DNA of 64,000 nucleotides from Francisella orientalis FNO12 (GCF_001042525.2 NZ_CP011921.2:1302001-1366000), one strand, 5' to 3'. Positions 1-10,477 are shown, counted from the first letter of the stretch. Made by a program: numbers and translations. The notes: generated from the sequence alone by a model not told the origin.

Positions 1-2
1 AA

Positions 3-2003
3 ACTCTTCTAAAACATTTTAATAAACTAAAAAATACTCTTTCAAAATATATTGCCTACAGCTCAGTAATACAAAAACAAGAATTTGTAATAAATATAAA
101 ACCTATTAATGAAAGTTTTGAAGCTCAAAATATTAACTTCATATCTACAAATAACAAACAATACTTTAAACAAAATTCTCTTACACTCAAAAACTCACAT
201 ATTAAAAATCTAAAAATATGTGAAAATATCTATGGAATAAGCGGAGATTTAACTTTTAACTTAGCATATGTAAATAACCATAAAGATTTTGATTTTTTGT
301 TAACTCCAAATCAACCTATATTGATAGATATTCAAATTAATGATAGCTTCAATTTCTATAAAAAAGATTCTAAGAAAGAGCATCACGTTAGATCAAGTCG
401 TTTTGTTGTCGTAGGATTTAATTCAAACAATATAGATGTTAATGAAGATTTTGAGTACAGTATTTACTCTTACTCTAAAAATACTTCTTCGGGCGTGAAA
501 GAATTTAAAATAAAATTTCACGATCCTTTGAAAGCGTTTTGGTCAAAACATAAGCCTTCTTATATCGATATTAATAAAAGTTTGGATGATATCTTTAAAG
601 ACAACTTTTTCTTTAATAGTTTGTTTTCTTTAGATGCAAACAAAAGCGATAAATTGAGAAGCCGAATACCACAAGTATTTATTTCAACGGTGAATAGAAG
701 CTTTTATGATTTTTTTATTGATCAGCTTGAGCAAAACAAAACCTACTTAAAATATTTCTGTAACAAAAAAAATGGCAAGGTAACGTACTATGTTGTTGAT
801 GAGGTAGATAGCTCCTTACAAAATAACATTTCAAACTCTGATGAGAATTTAAAAACTAAGCTGTCTCCTTATGATATAAGCTGTATCAAGAAACAATCTC
901 TAATAGCTAATAAGCCAAATCTTTATATTAAAGAAAATGATATATCTCCTGATGTAACTATTAATAACAAAAGAAAAGAAGAACGAAAAACTTCTAATGC
1001 CTCAGCAAAACCCTTCTCATCAATATATAAAGATAATTTCCAAGCCGTACAATACCTACAAAATAGTAACAATAAAAATGAAGAAGTTAGCTCTTCAGAG
1101 TTTCAAATATTATTAACTTCAAAAAACACCCTTCCATTTATGGATAGCGAGATTAGTTTATCCAAGCTAGAAAATGATAATAGTTTTCTTTTAGGAACGA
1201 TAGCTATAAAAAATCTACTTATATATGAAAGAAAATTATCATTTTCAAGAAGTAAATATACCACTAGAGAGTTATATAAGAATCTAGATAGATTACATTA
1301 CAAAACTGATTCTGAATCAGATGTATATGAGAAAATAGCTTTTACAAAAATTCTTAATCGAACTCACGATAACTCTTTGACATATAGAATTAAAAGCTAT
1401 AGCAATATAGCTCCAGAGTATCCCAACTATAAAACATTTGATAGATTTTATATTAACGGCAAAATAACAATCGGAGAAAACGTTAATAATGATTCAAAAA
1501 AAGCTTATAAATTCTTTAAAAACTATAAACCTGAAGAAAGCTCACTCTCAGAATTTCAAGAAAGTGGAGAAAAAGGAACATCTGTTATACAAAACAGTAA
1601 GACCAGTATTTTCTATGCAGTAGAAATCGCTAAAGAGATATTGCCTGATAAATCCTCTGAAAAGCCAATTATATACCTACCTATGAAGGTAAACATAAAT
1701 TCTGCTAACAACCAATTTATGCCTCTTAGAAATGATGATATTATCTTAATTGAGGTTCAATCATTCGAAAGTGCCGAGATAATCCAACTAATCTCAAATT
1801 CAGCTATTTCAACAGAAAAAGCACAGCAACAGCTTTTACAAAGGCAGCTTCTTGGAGCTAAAGAAAACTGTGAAATGGCATATACACAAACAAGTGATGG
1901 CGAGACATTCTCACTAACTCAACTTAATGAAGCTTGTGAGAATTCTTTTTTAATAAACAATAAAAAAGGGATCTTTCTTAGATACAAATCAAAAGGGAAT
2001 TAA
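3..2003 (+). CDS. pdpA: PdpA, T6SS spike-base protein (5' partial)
   Basis: The frame is open from base 3, with no stop before TAA at 2001-2003, so about 666 residues are visible and the N-terminus lies before the window; F. tularensis PdpA is about 820 residues. A TTG at 297 is only an internal codon: the upstream frame reads as protein, including GISGDLTFNLAYVNN near 234-275. In the known Francisella central spike PdpA supplies the gp27-like base that carries the short VgrG needle. It is the first visible gene of the plus-strand FPI arm and lies 3 bp before pdpB. The identity rests on recalled family features and gene order. No signal peptide or membrane segment is seen in the visible part. 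Confidence 0.9.
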   Translation, partial: TLLKHFNKLKNTLSKYIAYSSVIQKQEFVINIKPINESFEAQNINFISTNNKQYFKQNSLTLKNSHIKNLKICENIYGISGDLTFNLAYVNNHKDFDFLLTPNQPILIDIQINDSFNFYKKDSKKEHHVRSSRFVVVGFNSNNIDVNEDFEYSIYSYSKNTSSGVKEFKIKFHDPLKAFWSKHKPSYIDINKSLDDIFKDNFFFNSLFSLDANKSDKLRSRIPQVFISTVNRSFYDFFIDQLEQNKTYLKYFCNKKNGKVTYYVVDEVDSSLQNNISNSDENLKTKLSPYDISCIKKQSLIANKPNLYIKENDISPDVTINNKRKEERKTSNASAKPFSSIYKDNFQAVQYLQNSNNKNEEVSSSEFQILLTSKNTLPFMDSEISLSKLENDNSFLLGTIAIKNLLIYERKLSFSRSKYTTRELYKNLDRLHYKTDSESDVYEKIAFTKILNRTHDNSLTYRIKSYSNIAPEYPNYKTFDRFYINGKITIGENVNNDSKKAYKFFKNYKPEESSLSEFQESGEKGTSVIQNSKTSIFYAVEIAKEILPDKSSEKPIIYLPMKVNINSANNQFMPLRNDDIILIEVQSFESAEIIQLISNSAISTEKAQQQLLQRQLLGAKENCEMAYTQTSDGETFSLTQLNEACENSFLINNKKGIFLRYKSKGN

Positions 2004-2006
2004 AAT

Positions 2007-5000
2007 ATGACTTTTATAAAAAATCATCAAATATTAATAATTTCTCTAGCAATAATAGTAATTATATTGTCAGTTATAGGTATTTTCTTTATAAGAAGAT
2101 GGCTAAAAGCATCAAAATCTTCTAATAGAAAACCTATTTCAAAAATTGTAAAACGGGCAAAATCTGTTATTAAAACAAATAAGATAAAAAACAACTTGGG
2201 TGAGCTCTATATATTCTATGGAGACCATTTAGCAGCAAAACAGTATATAATGAAAATAAAGCCTAATGCTCAAATCATTGATAATGATGAATTACCTCTA
2301 ATAGTTATTGATAAAAACAACCCTTCATTCGTATTCGCAAACGATGATCTTTCGAATCTATACAAATTTAAAAACAAATTAAACTTGCAATTTTATAAGC
2401 TTAATTTTTGTATTGATATCTCTAATACTCACGAAAATAACAATATAAACGAGATTTATAAAGAACTATCAAAACTAAGATTAAAAAATTTTATTATATC
2501 TTTCTATACATCATCTGAACATTACCAACGCTATAATAATGCTATTGGTAAGAAGTCAATATTCGAATTAACTTCAAATGAAAATTCAAATAATGTTGGT
2601 GAGGCTATACTCTTAAAAATCCTTAGCAATAAAGATGATGTTGATGATAAATATCATAATATTAAAATATTAAATCAAATAAGAAAAACGTTAAAAAACA
2701 TCTACCCTCAGTTAAAATCAATTGACAAGGATGTATTTATTAACTTTAGTCTAAATATACCAGATAACATAATAGCTAAAAGAGATACAATCTTTTTTAG
2801 TAGTTCTCCCAAAGGCATTATCATTAATTTAATATCTCTACTATTTAGCTGTATATTTATTATTAATATTTTTCAACAGATTGGATTGAAAGATAAGATC
2901 TCTATAAAAAACTTAGATCCTTCATCTAAAATTAATGCTCATCAAATTTTAAAAGAGGCTAGAAAAGAAATTGAAGATACTTTGCTTCTTGATATTTTGT
3001 ATCCAAAATCAATAAAATATCATTTTATTTACGAGCAATATGCTAATGCTCTACTAAAAAATGTAATTTTACCAAAATATAATGACTCATATGACTTATC
3101 AATGATCACATCATTCTTAATATTTTTTGAATATTTAAATAATAAGGATGTAAATCAAGAAACTGACGGTATGCTTAGAATAATAAGCCGTTTCACAAAC
3201 CTGTCCGAAAAGCAGCTAGAGGTTGTAATCAAGTATACAAATCGCGATTTGAAAGTTGGAACAATTAAAACTGTTATTAGTAGAGCTAATAAGTTATATA
3301 CAAATCCCCTGTTAGTTTTAGGAGAAGATTCTGAGAGTTATTTAAGTACACAGGGCTTCAATGCTGAGTATCTAGGAATATCAAATACTAAAAGAGCTAA
3401 ATTCATCAATGATATATATATAAAATACCTGTATAAATGTACCATCGACAACTCCATACTAGACTTAAAAAATAATTACATAATACCAATTGAAGTAAAC
3501 AACATTTTCTCAATGTATCAAGAACAATTTGACATATCATCAAAAAAATTATGTAATTCATCATACATAAGCTCAGTCACAAAAAGTGTCTCTTTAATAT
3601 TTAATCAAGAGGAAAGTGAAAGAAAATTTGAAAGCTTTAGAGATATGCTAGATCGCATTTATTATTTAGTAGAGTCTTTAGAAAAAAATGCTAATGACGT
3701 TACCGATGAAGGCAAAGAGCAAACAGGATTGATAACCGTTTCTCTAGTAAATTATGTTCTAAATAGTGTCGTCAATTCTACATATAATAAAGATGGACAT
3801 CCATTAATAAATCCTGTAAGTAAGAAACTGTATATGGAATTTGCACCTAATTTCTACAGTAAAAAAATATTAATATCGCCTATTTATTCAAAAGAATATA
3901 TTAAAGATAACATAGAGCCTATCAACAAAAAATTCGATAGACTTCTTAATAATCTTAAAAGTAACTTTAACATAGAGCCTGACTTTATAATTGCTATTTA
4001 TAAGAGCTCTATAAACAATTACAATTCAAAATATATAAATTCTTATAATAGAATGATAGATCGACTCAACAATGATACTGAATTTAGTAAAAACATCTCG
4101 AATAAAAATGCTCTAAATCTTTATTTGCTAGCTATGTCATCGAAAGACTCTTCTTTCAATAGTTTAATGGAGTTCTATAGCTCAAATACAGATTTAGTAA
4201 GCGATGAATCTGAAACAAATCCAACTAAAAAAATCAATAAGCTTCAACAATTCTATGGAAAAATAGTTAAATTAGGTAAACAAAATGATTATAAAGAACA
4301 GAATGATGTTTCACTTTGGACACCTGTAGATAATTATTTTAAAGAGAATGACGAATACCTTAAATCAAAAAATTATATTGACTATAGAGAAGTCTATAAA
4401 CAGTTAAACAATTTAATAAGAAAGCAAGGCTATTCAGCCACTTATAAAGAAATTAAGCAAGGATATAAACCTCTACAAAAAGTTTATTCTGACCTTTCAG
4501 AAATAAATAATCCAAACAATAATAACTTGTATAAATTACTGAAAAAGCATCTTGATGTTACTATTGACACTATCAAAACCATAGCTATACAAGATGCGAT
4601 AACTAAACTCGATAATACTGTCAATATTGAGTATGAATTTATAAATAGTCAATTCCCATTTAATAAAGATAGTAATACTATAGCCACAAATGAAATGATA
4701 ACTAAAGATTTTGATAGTAATGGTTATATATATTCAGCATTTGTAGAGCAATTATCTCCACTACTATCTTATGATAAGACCGATGATAAGTGGCATAGTG
4801 AAGATTTTTCAACTTCTGAGCAAATAAATTACTTAAATAAATTTAATAAAGCTTACTTATTAAACAAACTATTATGGGATGAAAAAAGAAATCCTCAATC
4901 TATCAAGTTTGAGATAACTCCTATACCAAATAAGGATAATGATTATACCTTCTTTAGTATAATCCTCGATAAGCAAAATTATGTAAATTCTCTGAATATA

Positions 5001-5276
5001 GCATACTCAAATAGTATGGAAATTAATTACAATTGGAACTCACTTGTATCAACGACTATAACTATAAAATTTGAAGATGGCAGCACTGATCGAATAAGCT
5101 ACCATGGTAAATGGTCTATATTAAAAGCAATTAAAGATGCAAATTGTGATGGAAATAATATTTGTACTTGGGAGGTTAAACATAATGGTAAAACATACCC
5201 CGTAAGCTTTAAAGTCAAATCAAAATTTTTACAAGTATTAGGTTGGCAAAAACAAGGAGATACTGATGTACAATAA
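2007..5276 (+). CDS. pdpB: PdpB, IcmF/TssM-like T6SS inner-membrane protein
   Basis: A 1089-residue protein, matching the roughly 1093 residues of F. tularensis PdpB. A hydrophobic segment at residues 8-30 and a second near 270-290 would anchor it in the inner membrane, with a long periplasmic C-terminal part, as in TssM/IcmF. Where many IcmF proteins have a Walker A loop (between the two membrane segments) I see only LGELYIFYGDH, without GxxxxGK, so ATP binding is unlikely. It should form the membrane complex with DotU and the lipoprotein IglE. A purine-rich AAAAGGGA precedes the ATG, and its end overlaps iglE by 11 nt, suggesting coupled translation. Confidence 0.93.
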   Translation: MTFIKNHQILIISLAIIVIILSVIGIFFIRRWLKASKSSNRKPISKIVKRAKSVIKTNKIKNNLGELYIFYGDHLAAKQYIMKIKPNAQIIDNDELPLIVIDKNNPSFVFANDDLSNLYKFKNKLNLQFYKLNFCIDISNTHENNNINEIYKELSKLRLKNFIISFYTSSEHYQRYNNAIGKKSIFELTSNENSNNVGEAILLKILSNKDDVDDKYHNIKILNQIRKTLKNIYPQLKSIDKDVFINFSLNIPDNIIAKRDTIFFSSSPKGIIINLISLLFSCIFIINIFQQIGLKDKISIKNLDPSSKINAHQILKEARKEIEDTLLLDILYPKSIKYHFIYEQYANALLKNVILPKYNDSYDLSMITSFLIFFEYLNNKDVNQETDGMLRIISRFTNLSEKQLEVVIKYTNRDLKVGTIKTVISRANKLYTNPLLVLGEDSESYLSTQGFNAEYLGISNTKRAKFINDIYIKYLYKCTIDNSILDLKNNYIIPIEVNNIFSMYQEQFDISSKKLCNSSYISSVTKSVSLIFNQEESERKFESFRDMLDRIYYLVESLEKNANDVTDEGKEQTGLITVSLVNYVLNSVVNSTYNKDGHPLINPVSKKLYMEFAPNFYSKKILISPIYSKEYIKDNIEPINKKFDRLLNNLKSNFNIEPDFIIAIYKSSINNYNSKYINSYNRMIDRLNNDTEFSKNISNKNALNLYLLAMSSKDSSFNSLMEFYSSNTDLVSDESETNPTKKINKLQQFYGKIVKLGKQNDYKEQNDVSLWTPVDNYFKENDEYLKSKNYIDYREVYKQLNNLIRKQGYSATYKEIKQGYKPLQKVYSDLSEINNPNNNNLYKLLKKHLDVTIDTIKTIAIQDAITKLDNTVNIEYEFINSQFPFNKDSNTIATNEMITKDFDSNGYIYSAFVEQLSPLLSYDKTDDKWHSEDFSTSEQINYLNKFNKAYLLNKLLWDEKRNPQSIKFEITPIPNKDNDYTFFSIILDKQNYVNSLNIAYSNSMEINYNWNSLVSTTITIKFEDGSTDRISYHGKWSILKAIKDANCDGNNICTWEVKHNGKTYPVSFKVKSKFLQVLGWQKQGDTDVQ

Positions 5277-5643
5277 CTTATTTAAAAAAGTTTCATTAAT
5301 ATTAGTTATAGCTCTAGGGCTTAGTAGTTGTGCAAGTAATGGTTTGTATATCAACAATAATGTGCCTAAAACAAAAATAGTCCTAGAGTCAAAGCCCAAT
5401 AAAAATACTTTCTACTCTGATAATTATCAATCAATTTCTCAAAGAATATATGATGATAATGTAAAAGTATTAAATCTAAAAACTGGAGACAATGAGTTCC
5501 CACTTAATAAAGATAGTAAAGACTACGCTTTGTATTTCATATTACCTGATAATAAGAGCATTGAGAACTGGAAATATATAATAAGCTCAGACTCTGTAAA
5601 TGAATTTACTATAAAAAATGATAGTAGCATAGAAAAAGACTAA
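5266..5643 (+). CDS. iglE: IglE, outer-membrane lipoprotein (TssJ-like)
   Basis: A 125-residue protein that begins with basic residues, then a hydrophobic stretch (residues 9-19) and the lipobox LSSC with Cys22, a classic lipoprotein signal peptide. In Francisella IglE is the outer-membrane lipoprotein that interacts with PdpB, standing in for TssJ. The start ATG lies inside the end of pdpB, and AAGGAG is well spaced before it, so translation is probably coupled. The mature part is small and polar with no further recognisable domain. The length matches F. tularensis IglE. Confidence 0.92.
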   Translation: MYNNLFKKVSLILVIALGLSSCASNGLYINNNVPKTKIVLESKPNKNTFYSDNYQSISQRIYDDNVKVLNLKTGDNEFPLNKDSKDYALYFILPDNKSIENWKYIISSDSVNEFTIKNDSSIEKD

Positions 5644-5655
5644 GAGGATAGCGTT

Positions 5656-6150
5656 ATGTCAAAAGCAGACCATATTTTTAACCTAGAAGAACAAGGTTTA
5701 CTTATAGATATAAAAGATGAGTCAAAAGGCTGTACTACTAAATTAGAATCCTCAGGAAAAATTTCTCATAATGCGACAGAATCTATAGAGTCAACAGCTG
5801 AAAAACAAATAACTGAAAATGTCAAAGATTCAAAAATTTCTATAACTGAAAAAGAAATATTATTGGCTACTAAAAAATCAAGTATTATGCTCAACGATAG
5901 TAAAATCGTGATCAAAATAGGTAACTCGACTATTGTGCTTGATGACTCAAGTATTTCTATAGAGTCTGGAACTATTAATATAAAAAGCTCTGCTAATACA
6001 AATATCCAAGCATCACAAAATATTGGAATAAAAGGTCTAAACAATAGTATAAAAGCCGATGTGAGCCTGAATGCTGAAGGTGTAAACGTAAACATCAAAG
6101 GAAGTGCAACAGCAAGCATAAAAGGATCAGCAGCAACAATGGTGGGATAA
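5656..6150 (+). CDS. vgrG: VgrG, short T6SS spike needle
   Basis: A 164-residue protein made largely of short repeated beta-strand units rich in Ser, Ile, Asn and Gly (for example NSTIVLDDSSISIESGTI), as expected for the triple-stranded beta-helix needle of VgrG/gp5. It lacks the gp27-like N-terminal half and any C-terminal effector domain, as is characteristic of the Francisella VgrG; the gp27-like role is taken by PdpA. It follows iglE by 12 bp with AGAGGAT before the ATG. Length equals F. tularensis VgrG. An antisense open frame here is only the shadow of this biased composition. Confidence 0.92.
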   Translation: MSKADHIFNLEEQGLLIDIKDESKGCTTKLESSGKISHNATESIESTAEKQITENVKDSKISITEKEILLATKKSSIMLNDSKIVIKIGNSTIVLDDSSISIESGTINIKSSANTNIQASQNIGIKGLNNSIKADVSLNAEGVNVNIKGSATASIKGSAATMVG

Positions 6151-6155
6151 TACTT

Positions 6156-7868
6156 ATGGATAATACTGTCGATAAAGAGTTTAGAAATTTATTTGAAAAT
6201 ATCAGTATATACTATGATCAAGAAAGATCTTTTAGAATAAACAAAATTGACGAATGTATCGACAATATTATCAAAGTTCAAGATAAAACTAGTTATACAA
6301 AATTTGATTTGTATAATCTTAAATATCTTATTGAAGATATTAAATATTCAACAAATCTTATATTATCTGATACATCAAAAAGACTTTGCAAGCAAATACT
6401 GAAGGTTACAGATAATATTTTAGATTGTACTGATACTAAATTATTTATAAGTCACTTTAATGATTTAAAAAAATTACTTAATGACTACAAATCCGTAATT
6501 AATAAAGATATATTGTACAGAACAGAGCTTACAAAAACTAAAAAAATTAATGAATTAGAGTCTATACTTTTTAATATTTTAGAAGCTGATGATTTGGAAA
6601 GTTATAGTGACATGCTTATACAACTATATACTAGAACCATTAATAATCGTCAATCTGAAAATCTTATAGAGAGATATAAAGAATATTTTTATTCACTCAA
6701 GAATTTTATAAAAAATTATCAAGGTATAAATTGTCTTCTTCCTTTTAAAGAAAATCCTCTACTAAGCTTATTAAACTTAGCTTATGTAATTAAAAATGGA
6801 ATTTACAAAACAGATACCCTCTTAGCTAGTGATCTTATACTTTTAAGAGCTTTTTATTCGACAATACAGGATACTACAAAATTAAATATCATTAATGACA
6901 AAACAAATATAAACCTTATTACTTCATTAGCATCTATAAAAGAAGAACAACCTTCAGAAAATTTAGAAAAAATTATCGATTTTATAGATTTACAAATTTT
7001 TAGCATATCTCGATATTTTGATGATTTTGACCTAGATGATATTTTTTTTTACAAAACTATAAAAAAGACTCCCAAACCAGAATCATTTGAACAACTAGTA
7101 TTAAATCTAAAAAATATCCCAAACATTATTTTTGATGAAGAATCTTTGTACAAAATGATTAATCAAGAGAGTGAGCTTTATAAAAAGTTATTCGTAAATG
7201 ACAATCACAATAATCCCATAGAAAAAATCATAGAAGAATCACCTGCAAATTTACTGACTAGAATATTTAACAAATATTTCCAAGCTTTATTAGAAATAGC
7301 TACATCGATAAACCTTGCATTATTTGATAAAGATTTTGAACTGATATACCCTTTTGTCGAATTTGAAAAACATCTAAAAATAATTGCTATGGAAATAGCA
7401 AACAAATCCAATTTTAATCGACAAAAGATAGAGAAATCTATAAAAGAGGTTCATAAAACATATCACCTACTAAAATCTAATTACTCCTTATTGGAGGCTA
7501 GAGAGCAAAAAATAATTAAAGAAAAAAATGGAATAGAAAAACTTAGTCTTTTTATTGATAAAAAAAACTTTTTAACATATAAGCAAATCAAAACATCTAT
7601 ACCCAACAATAAAGGAGTAAACATAGATAAGCACTTAGTAAAAATAAATAAAAATATTTCTAACTCAAATTATGCAACTGCTACAGAAAAAGCTAAGGAG
7701 TTAACTATCTTTCTTTTAAATCAAGCATACTATAAATGTCCTTCTCTCATCGGAGTATATGATTTACCCCCTTTTTCGAATAATTACTTCTTAGCACTCA
7801 AAGAGATTACAGATAGTCCAATTATAGATAAATTAAAAAATAAGCAAGAAGCTTACTGGAGTGTGTAA
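6156..7868 (+). CDS. iglF: IglF, FPI protein of unknown biochemical role
   Basis: A 570-residue, largely helical, Lys/Asn/Ile-rich protein with no signal peptide or clear membrane segment. Position (vgrG-iglF-iglG) and length match IglF of the Francisella island, which is needed for intramacrophage growth; I do not recognise an enzymatic motif. It starts 5 bp after vgrG with a weak ribosome binding site and its stop overlaps the iglG start by one base (TAATG), so iglG is probably translationally coupled. The fold and the exact role within the secretion machine cannot be read from the sequence. Confidence 0.88.
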   Translation: MDNTVDKEFRNLFENISIYYDQERSFRINKIDECIDNIIKVQDKTSYTKFDLYNLKYLIEDIKYSTNLILSDTSKRLCKQILKVTDNILDCTDTKLFISHFNDLKKLLNDYKSVINKDILYRTELTKTKKINELESILFNILEADDLESYSDMLIQLYTRTINNRQSENLIERYKEYFYSLKNFIKNYQGINCLLPFKENPLLSLLNLAYVIKNGIYKTDTLLASDLILLRAFYSTIQDTTKLNIINDKTNINLITSLASIKEEQPSENLEKIIDFIDLQIFSISRYFDDFDLDDIFFYKTIKKTPKPESFEQLVLNLKNIPNIIFDEESLYKMINQESELYKKLFVNDNHNNPIEKIIEESPANLLTRIFNKYFQALLEIATSINLALFDKDFELIYPFVEFEKHLKIIAMEIANKSNFNRQKIEKSIKEVHKTYHLLKSNYSLLEAREQKIIKEKNGIEKLSLFIDKKNFLTYKQIKTSIPNNKGVNIDKHLVKINKNISNSNYATATEKAKELTIFLLNQAYYKCPSLIGVYDLPPFSNNYFLALKEITDSPIIDKLKNKQEAYWSV

Positions 7869-8389
7869 TGCTAGATATTATAAATGACTCACTAAAACGA
7901 TTGGAAACAATATCTAACAATGATGAAAATATTAAAGGCTCAATATCTAATCTGGTATCAGAACTCAATAATATAAAAATATTACTAAGTCCAACAGAAC
8001 TTAATCTGTCCAGTAGTGCTTCTACGTTGACACCTTCGATGACTGCGCAAATCAAATGCTCATTTAGTCTCGCACCTGGAGTCTATTTAAGTACTAGAGT
8101 AAAAACACTAGCAGGTAATTTACCAGCTTCAAATATTACTGATTCTAAACTTGGTGCTAATATACTTCCTTTTGCAGGATGTACCAACCCAGCAAATCCA
8201 ACGATGAACCCTTTTGTTTTCCCTTGGGTTTGCATACCTAATCTTTCTCCTTTTATACCAACAAATCCAACCACTCTATTAGAAGGAGCACCAATAACTA
8301 CTATGAATAGCAAAGCAATGTGTACTTTTGCCCCTGGAGGCATTGTTAACTTCATAAGTAGTGGACAAATTAATGTAAAAACATCTTAA
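7868..8389 (+). CDS. iglG: IglG, PAAR-like spike-tip protein
   Basis: A 173-residue protein. The first 55 or so residues are a helical extension; the rest is a DUF4280/PAAR-like domain with four well-separated cysteines (IKCSFS, AGCTNP, WVCIPN, AMCTFAPGG) and a terminal GGIVNFISSGQ, the pattern that binds metal in PAAR-like tips. Francisella IglG is known as a PAAR-like protein with a special N-terminal extension required for virulence; it caps the VgrG needle and may link it to cargo such as IglF. The start overlaps the iglF stop. Confidence 0.92.
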   Translation: MLDIINDSLKRLETISNNDENIKGSISNLVSELNNIKILLSPTELNLSSSASTLTPSMTAQIKCSFSLAPGVYLSTRVKTLAGNLPASNITDSKLGANILPFAGCTNPANPTMNPFVFPWVCIPNLSPFIPTNPTTLLEGAPITTMNSKAMCTFAPGGIVNFISSGQINVKTS

Positions 8390-8400
8390 AAGGTATAAAC

Positions 8401-9828
8401 ATGAGTGAAATAAAAAATAATCTAAGTAGAAATGATGCTGCTATTTTAAAGAAAACTTTTGATAAATTAAGTATCGATATAAAAGCTGACTTTGATAAAA
8501 GAATTTCTGACTATAGCAACAGCCTCTTATTCAAATACTATAGTAATTTATATTATTTTCTCCCCAAATCGTGTTTATTAGAAATAAAAGATAAAGGTCA
8601 TAATGGTTACTATATTCGTCCTCAAGAATATTTTTTTATTGAAGATAAGAGAACTAATAGATCTTTAACATATACAACTAGATCAGAAAGTCTTATCTTA
8701 CCATTAAAAAATATAACTACAATCAAACAAAGCGATACTTTAATAAACGTATCTTTAGAGTTTGAGAATAATTTTGAATATGACTATATTACTATTTGGC
8801 TAGATCCTAGATTATGTGAAGAAGATCCTTTTTTTGCAACGTATATTTTTAATCAAATATTAGTAAGTAATAGCTTCGTCAAAATTAAATTTTCTGATTA
8901 TTCCTATACGACTAAAGATATAACAACAGAGCCTATTAACCTACAACTTAAACCTACAGAAAAGTTAGTGCTCAATATTCACTCACCTAGTTTGATGTAT
9001 GGATTCAATATAAGAATTAAAGATCTGTTTAAATATAAGCACAACAACTTAAAAAAAATAGATCTTAGCTTCAATATTAAAACCGATAATTTTAGTGAAG
9101 AAAAACTATCCTCACTGTTTAGAGCAAACTTAGTACCCATATTTAATAGTTTTGATGATTATTCAAGTGCTACATTTACTACATTGAACTTATCAGATAG
9201 TAAACTTAAACATCATCAAACAGACAATGCCCAAGCAATAGAAGTATTATCTATATATGAAAATAATAAACCCTGCTCCTTCGATGGTTTTCTTTTTTCG
9301 GGTCAAAATGAATATTACCTCAATAGAAATACTCAATCACTAAATTACAGCATAGTTTTTCCTGAACTTAATAATAAAATACTAGAAACAAAAATCCATA
9401 CTTATACAACATGGACACAATTAGCTGAGGTTTCTGATCTTATTGAAATTAATTCAAATACAATAACATCTATAAACTCAAGTATCTCTCCAATATTTAT
9501 AAATAAAGCTATAGAAAACTACAACAGCAACTCTAGAGATATGTTTAATATGGTAGATATGATTATATCTAAGAATATGTACTCAAAAACAACATTTCTA
9601 GCTATAGCAAAACTTTTAAAGACTGATGATAATAATATATCATTACTATCAAGTCTATTGGATAAAGTGGAATTAGACTCGGTAATTAACGAACTAATTC
9701 TAACCACAAGCAATAGATATAATGAGAAATATAAATATTTCTTAGATTTTTTTATAGGTATTATATGTAAGTTCATAAACCAAAATACCTTTAGCTTTAT
9801 AAAAAAAATTGTTTTGAATAACTCTTGA
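8401..9828 (+). CDS. iglH: IglH, T6SS baseplate-type protein
   Basis: A 475-residue cytoplasmic protein, the same length as F. tularensis IglH and in the same place (iglG-iglH-dotU). Family knowledge links IglH to the baseplate, as a distant TssF counterpart; this cannot be proved from local motifs. The first 30 residues are helical and charged, followed by mixed strand-rich sequence. It starts 11 bp after iglG, with AAAAGG before the ATG. The stop TGA is followed 14 bp later by the preferred dotU start. Confidence 0.88.
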   Translation: MSEIKNNLSRNDAAILKKTFDKLSIDIKADFDKRISDYSNSLLFKYYSNLYYFLPKSCLLEIKDKGHNGYYIRPQEYFFIEDKRTNRSLTYTTRSESLILPLKNITTIKQSDTLINVSLEFENNFEYDYITIWLDPRLCEEDPFFATYIFNQILVSNSFVKIKFSDYSYTTKDITTEPINLQLKPTEKLVLNIHSPSLMYGFNIRIKDLFKYKHNNLKKIDLSFNIKTDNFSEEKLSSLFRANLVPIFNSFDDYSSATFTTLNLSDSKLKHHQTDNAQAIEVLSIYENNKPCSFDGFLFSGQNEYYLNRNTQSLNYSIVFPELNNKILETKIHTYTTWTQLAEVSDLIEINSNTITSINSSISPIFINKAIENYNSNSRDMFNMVDMIISKNMYSKTTFLAIAKLLKTDDNNISLLSSLLDKVELDSVINELILTTSNRYNEKYKYFLDFFIGIICKFINQNTFSFIKKIVLNNS

Positions 9829-9842
9829 TAAAGGATATAAAA

Positions 9843-10463
9843 ATGGCAGATTTTGTAGAAATAGAAATTATTCTAGACATTATAAAAAGTACAAGAGAGA
9901 TCACTAAAGAAAAGTATGTTGATAATGAACAAATTGCATACTATCGTAACAATATTAGAAAAAGTATATTTTTTCTTCAAGAAGAGCTATTAGAAAAATA
10001 TAGTGAAACAATATGTAAATACATAACATTTCCAATAATTGCGTATGTCGATGAAAAATTAATGATTCTAAAAGAGGAATCAGGAAGTGGTATTTCTTGG
10101 GGATTATTACAATTAGAATACTACGATAGAAAAGATGGTGGCGAATATGTTTTTAAAATAATTGATAACCTATTATCAGATAATATTTATCCACAATTAT
10201 GTTATCAAACAGTGTCACTGATTCTCAATAATGATTTTTATGGTAAATACTATGAAAATATTTATAACCATAATTTCCTTGCATATAAAAAAGAAGTTAT
10301 TAAGCATATAGATAGATCTGTAGTTGACTCAATTAGTTTTATTGATACTTCCAATAGCCCAACTCCTCCCAAAAAACATCACAAAATTGCAAAATTCTTA
10401 TTAAGATTTGGTGTTCCTATTGCCCTATTCCTTATAAGTTTATTAATTTTTTTAAGTTGGTAA
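9843..10463 (+). CDS. dotU: DotU, TssL-like T6SS inner-membrane protein
   Basis: A 206-residue protein with a helical cytoplasmic domain and one C-terminal membrane anchor (roughly the last 20 residues, PIALFLISLLIFLSW), the topology of DotU/TssL. It pairs with PdpB to make the inner-membrane platform. The frame also offers an ATG at 9825, inside iglH, but the ATG at 9843 (MADFVEIE) has AAAGGAT in good spacing and gives a DotU of normal length, so I prefer it. iglI follows 14 bp later. Confidence 0.92.
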   Translation: MADFVEIEIILDIIKSTREITKEKYVDNEQIAYYRNNIRKSIFFLQEELLEKYSETICKYITFPIIAYVDEKLMILKEESGSGISWGLLQLEYYDRKDGGEYVFKIIDNLLSDNIYPQLCYQTVSLILNNDFYGKYYENIYNHNFLAYKKEVIKHIDRSVVDSISFIDTSNSPTPPKKHHKIAKFLLRFGVPIALFLISLLIFLSW

Positions 10464-10477
10464 TATAGGAGACTATT

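Noticed and set aside
297-299. TTG at 297 as the start of pdpA
   Set aside because: The frame is open and protein-like back to base 3, so this is an internal codon of a gene entering from before the window.
8083-8355. Open frame antisense to iglG
   Set aside because: It lies wholly within iglG and mirrors its codon bias; there is no ribosome site and no recognisable protein.
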